Positions 26,033 to 36,700 of a DNA stretch of 64,000 bases are shown here, piece by piece. The notes below the pieces were generated by a model that saw nothing but the letters and a program-made list of their open reading frames with translations, was not told where the DNA came from and did no database searches. This DNA is from Azospirillum sp. TSA2s (GTDB taxonomy: Bacteria; Pseudomonadota; Alphaproteobacteria; Azospirillales; Azospirillaceae), in assembly GCF_004923315.1 (NCBI RefSeq), contig NZ_CP039642.1:62001-126000 (forward strand), read 5' to 3'. A program made the position numbers and the translations under genes. The first letter of the stretch is position 1. Each line of letters opens with the position of its first letter.

Positions 26033-27346
26033 TCATGCGCGCTTGCCCGCCATCGCGCGGGACATCCGTTCCGCCGCCCGGCGGATCGGGGTGACGGGGG
26101 TGGCGCGGGCGATCACCGAGTCCGCCTCCAGCACCTCGCGGGTCAGGTCGACGATGCGGTCCAGCCCGCCGAGCAGGCCGGGCAGCGGGCTGGCCGAGGG
26201 CGGCGGCTGGCTCGACAGGGCGCGGATGGCGGCGGCCATCGCCAGCGGGTCGGTGCCGTCGCGGTCGCTGTCCAGCGTGCGCAGCAGGCCCAGGGCCTCC
26301 GCCGCCTCGGCACGGATGCGCTGTTCCAGGCGCGGGCGGGTGCGCGGGGCCAGGACCGACGGCTTGTCGAAGGACAGGATCTCGCAGAAGGTGTTGTAGC
26401 CGCCCATCGCCACCACGCCGATGGCCCCGGCATAGAGGTCCTCCATGCGGGAATGGAAGTTGATCGTCTCCACCCTCCCCTTCAGCCGGCGGATGCGGGT
26501 GGCGAACTCCTGGCGGCGGGCATCCTCCAGGAAGGGGCCGTAGACGATCAGGGCGCGGGGGGTGAGGTCCGGATCGGCTTCATAGGCGGCGATGGTCCAG
26601 TCGACCAGGGCCGCGCCGTCGCCGCCGCCGCCGGGCGTCACCAGCACATAAGGCGCCGCCATGGGCAGGTCCGCGGCCTGGACGGCACCGCCGCCCTCGG
26701 TCGGCTCGCGCTTCAGATAGCCGGTGTAGCGCACCCGCGCCGCGATCTCCGCCGGCAGGTCGAGACCGTCGAGCGGGCGGTAGACCTCCGGCAGGCCGTA
26801 GATCCAGAGCTGGTCGTAATAGCGCTCGATGGCGGCGACCGCCTCCTTGCGCTCCCATTCCGGCTGCAGGGCTTCGGGCGCGTCCAGCACGTCGCGCAGG
26901 CCCAGCACGACGCGGGTGTTGCCGGTCGCCCGCATCTCCTCCAGCGCCGGCAGGAATTCGCCGTGCAGGCCGGTCGGCTCCTTGTCGACGATGGCCAGCG
27001 TCGGGCGGAAGGCGCGGGCGGTGGCGCGGATGATCTCCGCCCGGATGGCGGCGGTCTCCTCGATCGGCAGGCCGAGGTTGCGGGCGGTGTAGCCGCCGTC
27101 CGGCAGCTTCACCACGCCGGGCAGGCGCACATGGTCGACCCGCTCCGGAAAATCGAAGCGGCCGGCGACCGGCGAGCCGGTGAGGATCAGTGCCGAGGCA
27201 TCGGGAAAGGCCGACACCAGCGCTTGGGCAATCGTCCGCGACCGCCGCAAATGGCCCAGCCCGAAGGTGTCGTGGCTGTAGAGCAGGATGCGCGGCGGGG
27301 TGCGGTCGGGATGGATGGAGCGAAGGGGGGCCAGGGGCTGGTGCAT
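26033..27346 (-). CDS. Glycosyltransferase, GT-B fold (GT28-like)
   Basis: A 437-residue GT-B enzyme. The N-terminal loop SHDTFGLGHLRRSRTIAQAL is followed by the C-terminal domain with YVLVTPGGGGDG and the donor site VAMGGYNTFCEILSFDKP, then APRTRPRLEQRIRA. This layout is that of the MGDG-synthase/MurG-like proteins often found with polysaccharide genes. The ATG at 27346 has GGAG about 9 nt upstream. It is separated from the downstream five-gene block by a 222-bp gap holding family A copy 2 and the 21-bp palindrome, so it may be a separate unit. Confidence 0.82.
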   Translation of the reverse strand: MHQPLAPLRSIHPDRTPPRILLYSHDTFGLGHLRRSRTIAQALVSAFPDASALILTGSPVAGRFDFPERVDHVRLPGVVKLPDGGYTARNLGLPIEETAAIRAEIIRATARAFRPTLAIVDKEPTGLHGEFLPALEEMRATGNTRVVLGLRDVLDAPEALQPEWERKEAVAAIERYYDQLWIYGLPEVYRPLDGLDLPAEIAARVRYTGYLKREPTEGGGAVQAADLPMAAPYVLVTPGGGGDGAALVDWTIAAYEADPDLTPRALIVYGPFLEDARRQEFATRIRRLKGRVETINFHSRMEDLYAGAIGVVAMGGYNTFCEILSFDKPSVLAPRTRPRLEQRIRAEAAEALGLLRTLDSDRDGTDPLAMAAAIRALSSQPPPSASPLPGLLGGLDRIVDLTREVLEADSVIARATPVTPIRRAAERMSRAMAGKRA

Positions 27347-27614
27347 GCTCGGACACTCCGCTTCAGCACTGCGTCGGAACCGAAAAGCCGTTGCAGAACA
27401 ATTCACTGTGCTCGTCTGAGGACCGGCTCGGTCCCGGTGGTTGCGCGACTGGTCCAGATGCCGGCAGCAGCGCTCCAGCCTGGATAGAACCCCTCACATG
27501 GATCGGGCCGCGCATCAACCCGCCTTCCGGCCAGGAGGCGGCAACCCAGCTATGCGCTGTGATATATGAGTTATAGCCAAGCTCACGCTTCGGGGAGCCG
27601 GCCGTTTCGAGGGG

Positions 27615-28832
27615 TCAGTCGCCATGATAGGGATCCAGGGCGTCGCGCAGGCCGTCGCCGAAGAAATTGAAGGACAAGACTACCAGGATCACCGGCAGCA
27701 TCGGCAATGACACCCAAGGATAGGTTTCCACCGCCATAAGGTTCTGGGCGTCGTTCAGCATTACCCCCCAACTGGTCGCCGGCGGGCGCAGGCCCAGCCC
27801 TAAGAAGGACAGTGCGGTTTCGCCCAGGATCATCGCCGGGATCGACAGGGTGGCGCTGGCGAGCAGGTGGCTGGCGAAGTTGGGCAGCAGATGGCGGCGG
27901 ATGATGCGGGCCGGGCTGGCGCCCATCAGCTCCGCCGCCATGACGAAATCCTCCTCGCGGAGCGCCAGGAAACGGGAGCGCACGGCGCGGGCCAGCGACG
28001 GCCAGTCGAGCAGGCCGAGGATGACGGAGATGCAGAGGAACACCGTCACCGGGCTCCATTGCGCCGGCACCGCGGCGGACAGAGCCAGCCACAGCGGCAG
28101 CTCCGGCAGGGATTTCAGGATTTCCGACAGGCGCTGCACCCCGGCGTCGATCCAGCCGCCGAAATAGCCGGCCATGCCGCCCAGAGTGATGCCGATGGCG
28201 AAGGACACGGCGATGCCGAGCAGCCCGACGGTCAGCGACAGTTGCGCCCCGATGGCGAGGCGGGAGAGCATGTCGCGGCCCAGCCGGTCGGTGCCGAGCA
28301 GATGCAGCGAGGCGTCTGGCGGCGGGCAGACCAGCCGCGTCCGCAACTCCACCAGCCCGAGGAAGCGGTAGGGAACGCCGGGGCAGAGGAACTCCAGCGG
28401 CATCGGCCGGCTGGTGTCGGTCTCGTAGCGCCAGCGATAGTCCTTCAGGTCGGGATGGCCGACGGTCGGGTAGACGAAGGGGCCGATGAAGGTGCCCTCG
28501 TGGAACAGGTGGATGCCCTGCGGCGGGGCGTAGAGATGTTCCACGTCGCGCTCGTTGGCGCCGTAGGGCACCAGGAAGTCGACGAAGGGCAGGCTGAGAT
28601 AGGAAAGGCCGAGGAACAGCGCCCCCAGCACCGCCAGCCGGTGGCGCAGGAAGCGGCGCAGCATCAGCCGCCCGGCGGAGGCACCCGGATCGAAACGGGT
28701 GGCCGGGGCGTCCGGCGACTCCGGATCGGGATAGGGCCGGCTGTCGACGTAATGCTCCCAGCCGCCGCCCGTGGCCCCGTCCTTCATGGTCCCATCCTTC
28801 ATGGCCCCGCCTTTCATGGCCTTGTCTTTCAT
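27615..28832 (-). CDS. Peptide-type ABC transporter permease (DppC/OppC family)
   Basis: A 405-residue permease with about six membrane helices. A large periplasmic loop lies between helix 1 (about 62-82) and the rest. The EAA-type coupling loop is visible (MAAELMGASPARIIRRHLLP), as is the family segment LHLLGTDRLGRDMLSRL. The first 45 residues are soluble. The 5' end carries four in-frame ATGs within 42 bp (28832, 28817, 28802, 28790) in an imperfect 15-bp tandem repeat, so the true start is ambiguous. The first overlaps the upstream permease stop by 4 nt. Confidence 0.88.
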   Translation of the reverse strand: MKDKAMKGGAMKDGTMKDGATGGGWEHYVDSRPYPDPESPDAPATRFDPGASAGRLMLRRFLRHRLAVLGALFLGLSYLSLPFVDFLVPYGANERDVEHLYAPPQGIHLFHEGTFIGPFVYPTVGHPDLKDYRWRYETDTSRPMPLEFLCPGVPYRFLGLVELRTRLVCPPPDASLHLLGTDRLGRDMLSRLAIGAQLSLTVGLLGIAVSFAIGITLGGMAGYFGGWIDAGVQRLSEILKSLPELPLWLALSAAVPAQWSPVTVFLCISVILGLLDWPSLARAVRSRFLALREEDFVMAAELMGASPARIIRRHLLPNFASHLLASATLSIPAMILGETALSFLGLGLRPPATSWGVMLNDAQNLMAVETYPWVSLPMLPVILVVLSFNFFGDGLRDALDPYHGD

Positions 28833-29860
28833 GACTGGGCCTTCCTCGCCTTGCCCAGGCGGATGCGGGGATCGAGCAGGGCGAGCGCGATGTCGGAGAC
28901 CAGCATGCCGACCAGCACCAGCAGCGAGATGAACATCAGGATGAAGCCGGACAGGAAGATGTCCTGCGCCCGCAGCGCCTCCAGCAGGGCCGGGCCGATG
29001 GTGGGCAGGCTGAGCACGACGGAGATCAGCACCGATCCCGACACCAGCGACGGCAGCAGCGAGCCGATGTCGGAGACGAAGGGGTTCAGCGCCATGCGCA
29101 GCGGATAGCGGGTCAGCCGGCGCAGCGGCGGCACGCCCTTGGCCTTGGCGGTGACGACATAGGGCTTGCCCAGCTCGTCCAGCAGGTTGGCGCGCAGGCG
29201 CCGCACCATGGCGGCGGTGCCGGACAGGCCGATGACGATGGTCGGCACGATCAGGTGTTCCAGCACCGAGCCGATCTTTGCCCAGCTGAGCGCCTGATCC
29301 TCATAGCGGGCGTCGACCAGCCCGCCGATGGGAAGCCCCAGCCATTTCTGGCCGTAATAGAGCAGGATCAGCGCCAGCAGGAAGTTGGGCGTCGCCAGCC
29401 CGATATAGCCGATGGCGGCGGCGAGGTAATCGACCCAGCTGTTGGCGCGGATCGCCGCCAGCGCCCCCAGCGGGAAGGACACCAGATAGACGAACAGCAC
29501 GGCGGCGAGGTTGAGGATGACGGTGAACCACAGCGTCTCCCCCACCACCTCGACGACCGGCTTGTTGAACTCGAACGACCAGCCGAGATCGCCCTGCAGC
29601 AGGCCGTGGAGGCCGTTCGGCCCCGGCCAGACGCCGATCCAGACCAGATACTGCTCCGCCAGCGGGCGGTCGAGCGCGTATTCGTGGCGCAGGAACTCCG
29701 CCTTCGCCAGACCGGCCTCCTGGCCGGTGGCGCGCAGTTCGGCGATCTGGTTGGACAGGTAGTCGCCGGGGGGGAGGTTGATGACGATGAAGATCAGCAT
29801 CGACACCACGAGCAGTGTCGGCACCATCACCAGCAGCCGGTGCAGGATGAAGCGCAACAT
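28829..29860 (-). CDS. Peptide-type ABC transporter permease (DppB/OppB family)
   Basis: A 343-residue permease with six predicted membrane helices. The N-terminus MLRFILHRLLVMVPTLLVVS is the standard DppB opening; the coupling loop is TAKAKGVPPLRRLTRYPLRM (about 240-260). It pairs with the DppC-type permease, with which it overlaps by 4 nt, and follows the substrate-binding protein gene by 6 nt. Confidence 0.9.
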   Translation of the reverse strand: MLRFILHRLLVMVPTLLVVSMLIFIVINLPPGDYLSNQIAELRATGQEAGLAKAEFLRHEYALDRPLAEQYLVWIGVWPGPNGLHGLLQGDLGWSFEFNKPVVEVVGETLWFTVILNLAAVLFVYLVSFPLGALAAIRANSWVDYLAAAIGYIGLATPNFLLALILLYYGQKWLGLPIGGLVDARYEDQALSWAKIGSVLEHLIVPTIVIGLSGTAAMVRRLRANLLDELGKPYVVTAKAKGVPPLRRLTRYPLRMALNPFVSDIGSLLPSLVSGSVLISVVLSLPTIGPALLEALRAQDIFLSGFILMFISLLVLVGMLVSDIALALLDPRIRLGKARKAQS

Positions 29861-29866
29861 GGGCGG

Positions 29867-31945
29867 TCACTCCCCCCCGCGGTGGATGCCCGACGGCTCC
29901 GGATCGGCCGGGCGGGCGTCGGCGAAATAGAACTCGTCGGGGCGGTAGACGCCGAGATAGGCGCCGGGATCCCACAGCCACAGCCCCTTGTCCGGGACGT
30001 TGCGCAGGCGGTTGGAGACGGCGATGGGCTGCGGCGTCTTCGACACCACGCCGATGGCGTAGAGCTGGTCGGCATGGATGTCGAGCAGCGCCGACCACAG
30101 GGCGCGCCGTTCCGTCTCGTCGGTGGTGTGGCGCCAGCGCCGTGCGAGTTCCATCAATTCCTGCGGGATCGGCATGTCGATGGGTTCGCCTGCGCTGCCG
30201 GAGGTCTGGTAATACTGCCCCCATTTCGGCCAGCTGAAATTCTCCTGGGTCATCGGCGCCAGCTCCTCCGGACTGCTGTCGGGGGTCGGAACGCCGTTGT
30301 CCCAGCCGCCCCACACCGCCATCATCGTCTGGCCGGCATAGACCCGGTTGCGCAGGACGTCGCGGTCCACCGTGCGCACCAGCAGCCGGATGCCGATGTC
30401 GCGCCAGGTCTCGGCGATGATCTGCAGCGCGTCGGCCACCTCCGGCTTCTCGCCGGCGGTCTCGACGATCACCTCCAGCGGCCGGCCATCGGGAAGCTGG
30501 CGGTAGGCGGCGCCGCGCGGGCGCTTCAGCCCCATCTCGTCCAGCAGGGCCGCCGCTTGGCGCGGGTCGTAGCCGGTCCACACCCCGGTGCGCTCCGGCT
30601 TGTAGAGCGGGCTGCGCGGCAGCACGTCGACGCCGCTTTCCTCCGCCAGCCCGAAGAAGAGCGAGCGGTTGATGATGCGGCGGTCGATGCCCATCGACAG
30701 GGCGCGGCGGAACCGGACGTCGCGCAGCACGGCGCGCCAGACCGGGTCGTTGTAGTTCAGGTTGGGATAGAGCGCGATCTCCGCCGCCTTGCCCTCCGGC
30801 CACAGCAGGGTGCGGTAGTCGCCGGCCTGCTCCCCCGCCACCAGAACCGGGACCTGGGAGAAGGTCAGCCCTTCGGCCTGCAGGTCGGCCTTGCCGGTGG
30901 CGACCTGGGCGGGGATCAGGCCGCCGGCCATCACCGTCACGTCCAGCCCGTCGGTGTAGGGCAACTGCATGCCGCGCGCGTCGAAGCGGTGGTAATAGGG
31001 GTTGCGCTGGAACAGCAGATGGGTGCCGGTGCCCTTGGAGATCGCCATCCAGGGCTGCAGCGTCGGCTCGTCCGGGTTCTCCATCCGGAACATGTCGTCG
31101 CGGGCGTTGTGCAGGGCCGCCCAGTTGCGGACCTTGTATTTGGCGATCAGCGGGGCGAGGTCGGCCTCGCTGGTGTAGCGGGCATGGAAGCGCTTCAGGT
31201 AATGGGCCGGGCGGTAGATGAAGGGCGGCCGGGCGGCGGCCAGAGCCGGGAGGAAATAGGGGTTCGGCTCCTCCCAGCGGAAGCGGGCGGTGACCGCGTC
31301 GGGGAAGCTGACCTCCGGCGGCTTGCCGTCCACCAGCATGAAGCGCGGCGGGCCGGACGGCGACAGCATCGGGTTGTTGGCGATGTCCTCCCACCAATAG
31401 CGGATGTCGTCGCTGGTGAAGGGGGCGCCGTCGGACCAGCGGTGGCCGGCCCGCAGGGTCAGGGTGAAGTCGCGGCCGTCATGGACGGTCACGTCCTTCA
31501 GGATGTCGGGCACGATCTCCCGCTTGGCGGTGTAGCCGACCAGCCGGGCATAGCCGTAGAGCACGGCGATGCGGCTGTTGCGCCGCTGGGTGATGAAGGT
31601 GCGGATCCAGCCGCCGGAGCGGCCGAGGTCGCGGCCCTTCGCCTCCAGATCGACGATCAGCGGCTCCTCCGGCATGCGCTGGCGCACGGGGGGGATCAGG
31701 CCGTAGACGACCTCGTCGCGGAGAAGGGCGGGTTCCTGCGGGGTGAAGGCGGCGGCGGGGTTGGCGAGGAGGAGGATGGCAATCGTCAGGCCATTGATTG
31801 CTCTGCCGTAAGAAATGAACCTGTATCGGCCGTCATTCCCGCGAAGGCGGGAATCCAGCTTTTCCGGCGGCATTGCAATGGGGGCACCTGGATCCCCGCC
31901 TTCGCGGGGATGACGGCCGAAAAAATGGTCGATGATGGTCCTCAT
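29867..31945 (-). CDS. ABC transporter substrate-binding protein with an in-frame family A repeat
   Basis: A 692-residue SBP_bac_5 (oligopeptide/YejA-like) binding protein. Core features are LRAGHRWSDGAPFTSDDIRY, FRRALSMGIDRRIINRSL and a C-terminal WLWDPGAYLGVY. The ATG at 31945 overlaps the ATPase stop (ATGA). Residues about 10-39 are encoded by family A copy 3; only after it comes the hydrophobic core of the signal peptide (GLTIAILLLANPAAA, about 52-66). So the signal peptide has an unusually long 50-residue N-region. An internal Met (about 25), also inside the repeat, is the only other in-frame ATG. Export is plausible but altered; the mature domain looks intact. Confidence 0.85.
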   Translation of the reverse strand: MRTIIDHFFGRHPREGGDPGAPIAMPPEKLDSRLRGNDGRYRFISYGRAINGLTIAILLLANPAAAFTPQEPALLRDEVVYGLIPPVRQRMPEEPLIVDLEAKGRDLGRSGGWIRTFITQRRNSRIAVLYGYARLVGYTAKREIVPDILKDVTVHDGRDFTLTLRAGHRWSDGAPFTSDDIRYWWEDIANNPMLSPSGPPRFMLVDGKPPEVSFPDAVTARFRWEEPNPYFLPALAAARPPFIYRPAHYLKRFHARYTSEADLAPLIAKYKVRNWAALHNARDDMFRMENPDEPTLQPWMAISKGTGTHLLFQRNPYYHRFDARGMQLPYTDGLDVTVMAGGLIPAQVATGKADLQAEGLTFSQVPVLVAGEQAGDYRTLLWPEGKAAEIALYPNLNYNDPVWRAVLRDVRFRRALSMGIDRRIINRSLFFGLAEESGVDVLPRSPLYKPERTGVWTGYDPRQAAALLDEMGLKRPRGAAYRQLPDGRPLEVIVETAGEKPEVADALQIIAETWRDIGIRLLVRTVDRDVLRNRVYAGQTMMAVWGGWDNGVPTPDSSPEELAPMTQENFSWPKWGQYYQTSGSAGEPIDMPIPQELMELARRWRHTTDETERRALWSALLDIHADQLYAIGVVSKTPQPIAVSNRLRNVPDKGLWLWDPGAYLGVYRPDEFYFADARPADPEPSGIHRGGE
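31832..31914. repeat. Family A palindromic repeat, copy 3, inside a coding gene
   Basis: GTCATTCCCGCGAAGGCGGG on the left and CCCGCCTTCGCGGGGATGAC on the right, 83 bp, lying within the 5' end of the substrate-binding protein gene on the minus strand and read without a stop. Confidence 0.92.
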
Positions 31946-33690
31946 GCCGCCCTCCTCACGAAATGACCCGGCGCGGCTTCCACCAGGGGAGGGGGCGCGC
32001 CGTCGGGGGTGGGGCGGAAGGGTTCGGGCCACAAGTCGGGGCGGCCGGCGCCCAAGGCCACGGTGGCGATGTCGATCGGACGGTCGACGTCCGGTTCCGG
32101 CGAGGCGGCGATCAGCGCGCGGGTGTAGGGGTGCAGCGGGGCGGAGAACAGCAGGGCCGGCGGCGCCTCCTCCATCACCCGGCCGGCGCGCATCACCGCG
32201 ACACGGTCGGCCAGCCGCGCCACCACCGCCAGATCGTGCGAGATGAACATCAGGCTGAGGCCCAACCGCTGCTTGATCGATTCCAGCAGGTCGAGCACCT
32301 GCGCCTGCACCGACACGTCGAGCGCCGAGGTCGGCTCGTCGCAGATCAGCAGTTGCGGGTCGAGCGCCAGGGCGCGGGCGATGCCGATGCGCTGGCGCTG
32401 GCCGCCGGAGAAGGCGTGGGGATAGCGGTTGGCCCAGGCGGGGTCGAGGCCGACCTGCGCCATCAGCGCCCGCACCCGCTCCCGCCCCTCGCCGCGCCCG
32501 CAGACGCCGTGGATCGCCAGCGGCTCCGCGATGATCTCGCCGACGCTCATGCGGGGACTGAGGGAGGCATAGGGATCCTGGAACACCATCTGGGCACGGC
32601 GGCGGTAGGCGGTCAGCTCCGGCCCGGTGGCGGAAAGGAGGTCGAGCGGCGGTTGCCCGGCGGAGGCGCGGAACAGCAGGCGGCCACCGGGATCCGGCCG
32701 CTCCGCCAGCATGGCCAGCCGCGCCAGCGTCGTCTTGCCTGATCCTGACTCGCCGACGATGGCCAGCGTCTCGCCGCGGCCGACCGACAGGTCGACGCCG
32801 TCCAGCGCGCGGATGCGCAGGTTGCCGCGCTCATAGGTCTTGGCGACGCCGTGGAATTCCAGGATGGCGTCGCGCACGTCCTCGCCCGGCGGCGCGCAGG
32901 TCATCGCGGGGATGGAGGGGGCGGCGGCCATCAGCTTGCGGGTGTAGCCGTGCAGCGGCCGGCCGAGAACGTCGGCGCAAGCCCCCGATTCCATGACCCG
33001 GCCGGCGCGCATCACCACCACGGCGTCGGCCATGTTGGCGACCACCCCCAGATCGTGGGTGACCAGCAGAACCGCCATGCCGGTCTCGCCCTGCAGCTCC
33101 TTGATGAGGGCCAGCACCTGGGCCTGCAGGGTGACGTCGAGCGCGGTGGTCGGCTCGTCGGCGATCAGCAGTTGCGGGCGGGCGACCATCGCCATGGCGA
33201 TCATCGCGCGCTGGCGCAGGCCGCCCGACAGCTGGAACGGATAGGAGCGGAAGGCGCGCACCGGATCGGGGAAGCCCACCCGCTCGAACATGGCGAGGCA
33301 GCGTTCCCGCGCGCCGGCCCGGTTGCAGTTGCCGTGCAGCCGCAGCACCTCGATCGTCTGGTCGCCGATGGTGTGGAGCGGCGACAGCGCGCTCATCGGT
33401 TCCTGGAAGATCATCGAGATGCGGCTGCCGCGGATGTCGCGCAGGCGGGATGCCGGCAGGCGCAGCAGATCGACCGCCTCGGCACCCTGGCCGAACAGGA
33501 TCGAGCCGCCGGTGACCGTCGCCCCGCGCGGCAGGATGCCGAGGATGCTGCGGCAGGTCAGCGTCTTGCCCGATCCGGACTCGCCGACCAGCGCGACGCT
33601 CTGGCCGGCGCCGATGGAGAAGCCGACGCCGTCGACCACCGGACGGGGGGCGTTGCGGAAGCGGATCGTCAGGCCCTCGACAGTCAGCAT
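31942..33690 (-). CDS. Fused peptide ABC transporter ATPase (DppD-DppF type)
   Basis: A 582-residue protein with two complete nucleotide-binding domains in tandem. Domain 1 (about 1-260): Walker A GESGSGKT, signature LSGGLRQR, Walker [13 protein letters not shown]. Domain 2 (about 275-560): Walker A GESGSGKT, signature [10 protein letters not shown], Walker [13 protein letters not shown]. It powers uptake by the DppB/DppC-type permeases and binding protein that follow. The next gene overlaps it by 4 nt. Both ATP sites look intact, in contrast to the neighbouring 33724-36867 protein. Confidence 0.93.
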   Translation of the reverse strand: MLTVEGLTIRFRNAPRPVVDGVGFSIGAGQSVALVGESGSGKTLTCRSILGILPRGATVTGGSILFGQGAEAVDLLRLPASRLRDIRGSRISMIFQEPMSALSPLHTIGDQTIEVLRLHGNCNRAGARERCLAMFERVGFPDPVRAFRSYPFQLSGGLRQRAMIAMAMVARPQLLIADEPTTALDVTLQAQVLALIKELQGETGMAVLLVTHDLGVVANMADAVVVMRAGRVMESGACADVLGRPLHGYTRKLMAAAPSIPAMTCAPPGEDVRDAILEFHGVAKTYERGNLRIRALDGVDLSVGRGETLAIVGESGSGKTTLARLAMLAERPDPGGRLLFRASAGQPPLDLLSATGPELTAYRRRAQMVFQDPYASLSPRMSVGEIIAEPLAIHGVCGRGEGRERVRALMAQVGLDPAWANRYPHAFSGGQRQRIGIARALALDPQLLICDEPTSALDVSVQAQVLDLLESIKQRLGLSLMFISHDLAVVARLADRVAVMRAGRVMEEAPPALLFSAPLHPYTRALIAASPEPDVDRPIDIATVALGAGRPDLWPEPFRPTPDGAPPPLVEAAPGHFVRRAA

Positions 33691-33723
33691 CTTTGGGTCT
33701 CCAGGCTCATCGCATCTCTTGCC

Positions 33724-36700
33724 TCACCCCTCACCCTTCCCAGGCTCCGCCTGGGCCCCTTCCCTCTCCCGGGGCGGGAGAGGGATTTGGATTGCCGGAG
33801 GCGGGACGGCCGGCGCTTCGCTGGTCAGGCGCTTGCCGACCTGCTGGATCACCCGCAGCGGCAAATCCGGCACCGACGACAGCAGCCGCAGCATGTTCGC
33901 CCCGTCCAGCCGCAGCAGGCGCAGGTCGGTGCGGGCGCGGATGGTGGAGAAACGCCGCACGCCGGCCAGCAGCTCCAGATCGCCGATCACCTCGGGCGGC
34001 TTGATGTAGGCGATGTGCAGCGGCGGCTGGTTGTCGGGCATCAGCCGCACCAGCTCCGCCTCCCCTTCCGCAAGGACGAAGGTGAATTCCGACGGTTCGC
34101 CGCTGCGGTAGATAAAATCGCCGGCCGCCACCGTGCGCCATTCCGACGCCGTCAGCAGGCGGCGCAGCACCGTTTCTGGCAGGTCGGAGAAGACGGGGGA
34201 GCGCGACAGCAGGCGCAGGGCCGGCTCGTCGGTCTCCTCCGCCTCGCCCGGCATGGTGTCCTCGTCATGGTCGGCGCCATTCTGGCCGCGCCGGACCAGC
34301 CGGCCGTCCTCCAGGTCGTAGAGCGCGTCGAAGGCCGGGTTGTCGGAAATCCGCTCCTCCAGCACGATCAGCGTCATGGTCGGCAGCAGCTCCTTCATGG
34401 CGAGGAAGATGCGCAGCCGTTCCTCCGGATCGTAGCTGTTGAGCGCCTGATAGATCACGAAGATGTCGGGCTTCTTCATCAGGCCGCGGATCAGCTGCAC
34501 CCGCTGGCGCACGCTGATCGGCAGCAGCGAGCCGCCGATGCCGACCTCGCCCAGCGCCACCAGGATCAGCACGAAGGCGCGCGCGTCGGTCCGCTCCAGC
34601 GCCTCGTCCACCAAGGCCCGCAGCTGGGTGATGGCGCGCGGATCCTCCGTCGTGATGCGGCCGAACAGAAGGTTGTCCATCACGTTCAGGCGCGGGTGGT
34701 AGAGGTCGGGATCGAAGACGGCGACCTTGTCGCGCAGCTCGTACGGCATGTCGTTCAGCAGGCTGCGGCGGATCGCCAGGATCGCCTCGCGCTCCGCCGG
34801 GGGCACGAAGTCCATGCCGTCGCGCTTGGGCACGATCATCAGGAACATGGTGGCGAACAGCAGGGTGTCCGCCTCCTGATGGCGGCGCTGCGGCCGTTCG
34901 GAGCGGCGCTTCAGCCGGGTGACCGCCTCCACCAGCTCTTCGAACAGGGCGTCGTCGATGTGCGGGTAGCGCATGATCATGACGTCGCCGTCGGCGCTGT
35001 CGCGGTAGACGCCGACCACCCGCAGGGCGAAACGGCGGCCGATGCGGACGGCGGAGTCCCACAGCCCGTATGTTTCCATCAACTCGCGGACGGTCGGGTT
35101 GCAGACCATGCGGGCGACCGTCAGCCGCTTGCCGTCCGGCAGGCCGAACAGCATGTTCTCGGCAAGGCTGGCGTATGGGTTGAAGCAGTCGCGTTCGAAC
35201 CGGGCCAGCAGCTTATCCATCCCGCGTTCGGTGATGGCGTCGCGCAGCCAGTGGCGGGCGCGCAGCAGCGGCTGGGCGACGAAGGGATAGTCGTCCGGGT
35301 CGAACACCTCGCGCAGGCCGCGCTGGTAGACGGCGGTCTCGCCGCCGGTCGCCGCCAGACACTGCATGAACCAGGGCCGCAGGCTGGTCCAGTCGGTGGC
35401 GCCGATCATGGCGAAGTCGGTCCAGATCCCTTCCATGCTGTCGGTGGAGTTGCCCGACGCCTGGGCCTCCACGATCTCGCGCCGGCGGGCGGGCGACATG
35501 CCGTCCGGATCGTCGGCCGGCGGGCGGTGGCGCAGACCGTAGGTGATGTTCTGCATCATGCTGCCGGTGAACATGCGCGGTTCCGGGCCGGCATAGGCCA
35601 TGCGGCGGCCCAGCAGCTCCAGCGGAATGGCGTCCAGCGACTGGTCGCCGATGGTGATCCGGCCGGAGGTCGGCGGCGACAGCCGCACCAGCACCTCGGC
35701 CAGACGGCGCAGCGCCAGCGCGTTGGTGCCGGCGATGCCGACCAGCGAGCCCGGCGGCACCTCCAGCGACAGGCGCTGCAGCATGCGGTCGCCATATTCG
35801 TTGGCCCAGGTCACCGCCTCCAGCCGCAAGGGAGCCTTGAGGTCGGGGGGCGTGGCGGGCGTCGGCGGCGTCCACTCGAACAGGAAGGGAGGCGAGAACT
35901 GGTCGGCGATCTGCTCGTACTTGATCTGGGCGTCGATCATGTTCTGGTAATAGTCGAGCAGCTCCTTCCAGGGGGCGGTCAGGTCCTTGAAGGCGGAGAG
36001 TGCCGCCACCAGCGCGCCGATGGACATGTTCCCGTGCAGAACCAGATAACCGCCGATGGAGAACAGGAAGAACGGGGTGATCTGGTTGATGAAGTTGTTC
36101 AGGAACTTGACGAAGTACTTGCGCTTGTAGATCTCCAGCCTGATCCAGTAGATGCTGCCGAGATATTGGGAGAATTCCGCCATCACGTAGCGGACGGTGC
36201 CGTTGACGCGGACCTCGCGGACGTTCTCCACGCTTTCGCCGATGCGTTCGGACAGCTGGCGGACCTTGCGCACCCGCTCCTTGCCCAGCAGCTTCACCTT
36301 CATCTGAAGCTTGGGGATGATGTAGGCCTGCACCGGGATCAGCGCGACCGAGACGAGGCCGATGGTCGGCTGCTGGATGAACAGGAACAGCAGGATGGTG
36401 AGCATCGTGCCGCCCTGGTAGAGCGGCTGGGCGAAGGAATCGCCGATGAAGCCGGCCAGCGGTTCGGTTTCCGCCGAGATGGTGGAGATCAGCTCTCCCT
36501 GACTGACCTTTGAGAAATGCGGCAGCGGGAAGCGCAGCATGCGGTCCAGCAGCATGAAGCGCAGGCGCCGAACCTGCCGTTCGCCGACCACGCCCTTGAA
36601 GGTGTTGATCCGCATCTTGAAGGCGCCGTTGGCCAGCACCAGCGCCAGGAAGGTGAAGCACAGCACCAGCAGGTAGGTCACCGGCCCCATGGACACGCCG

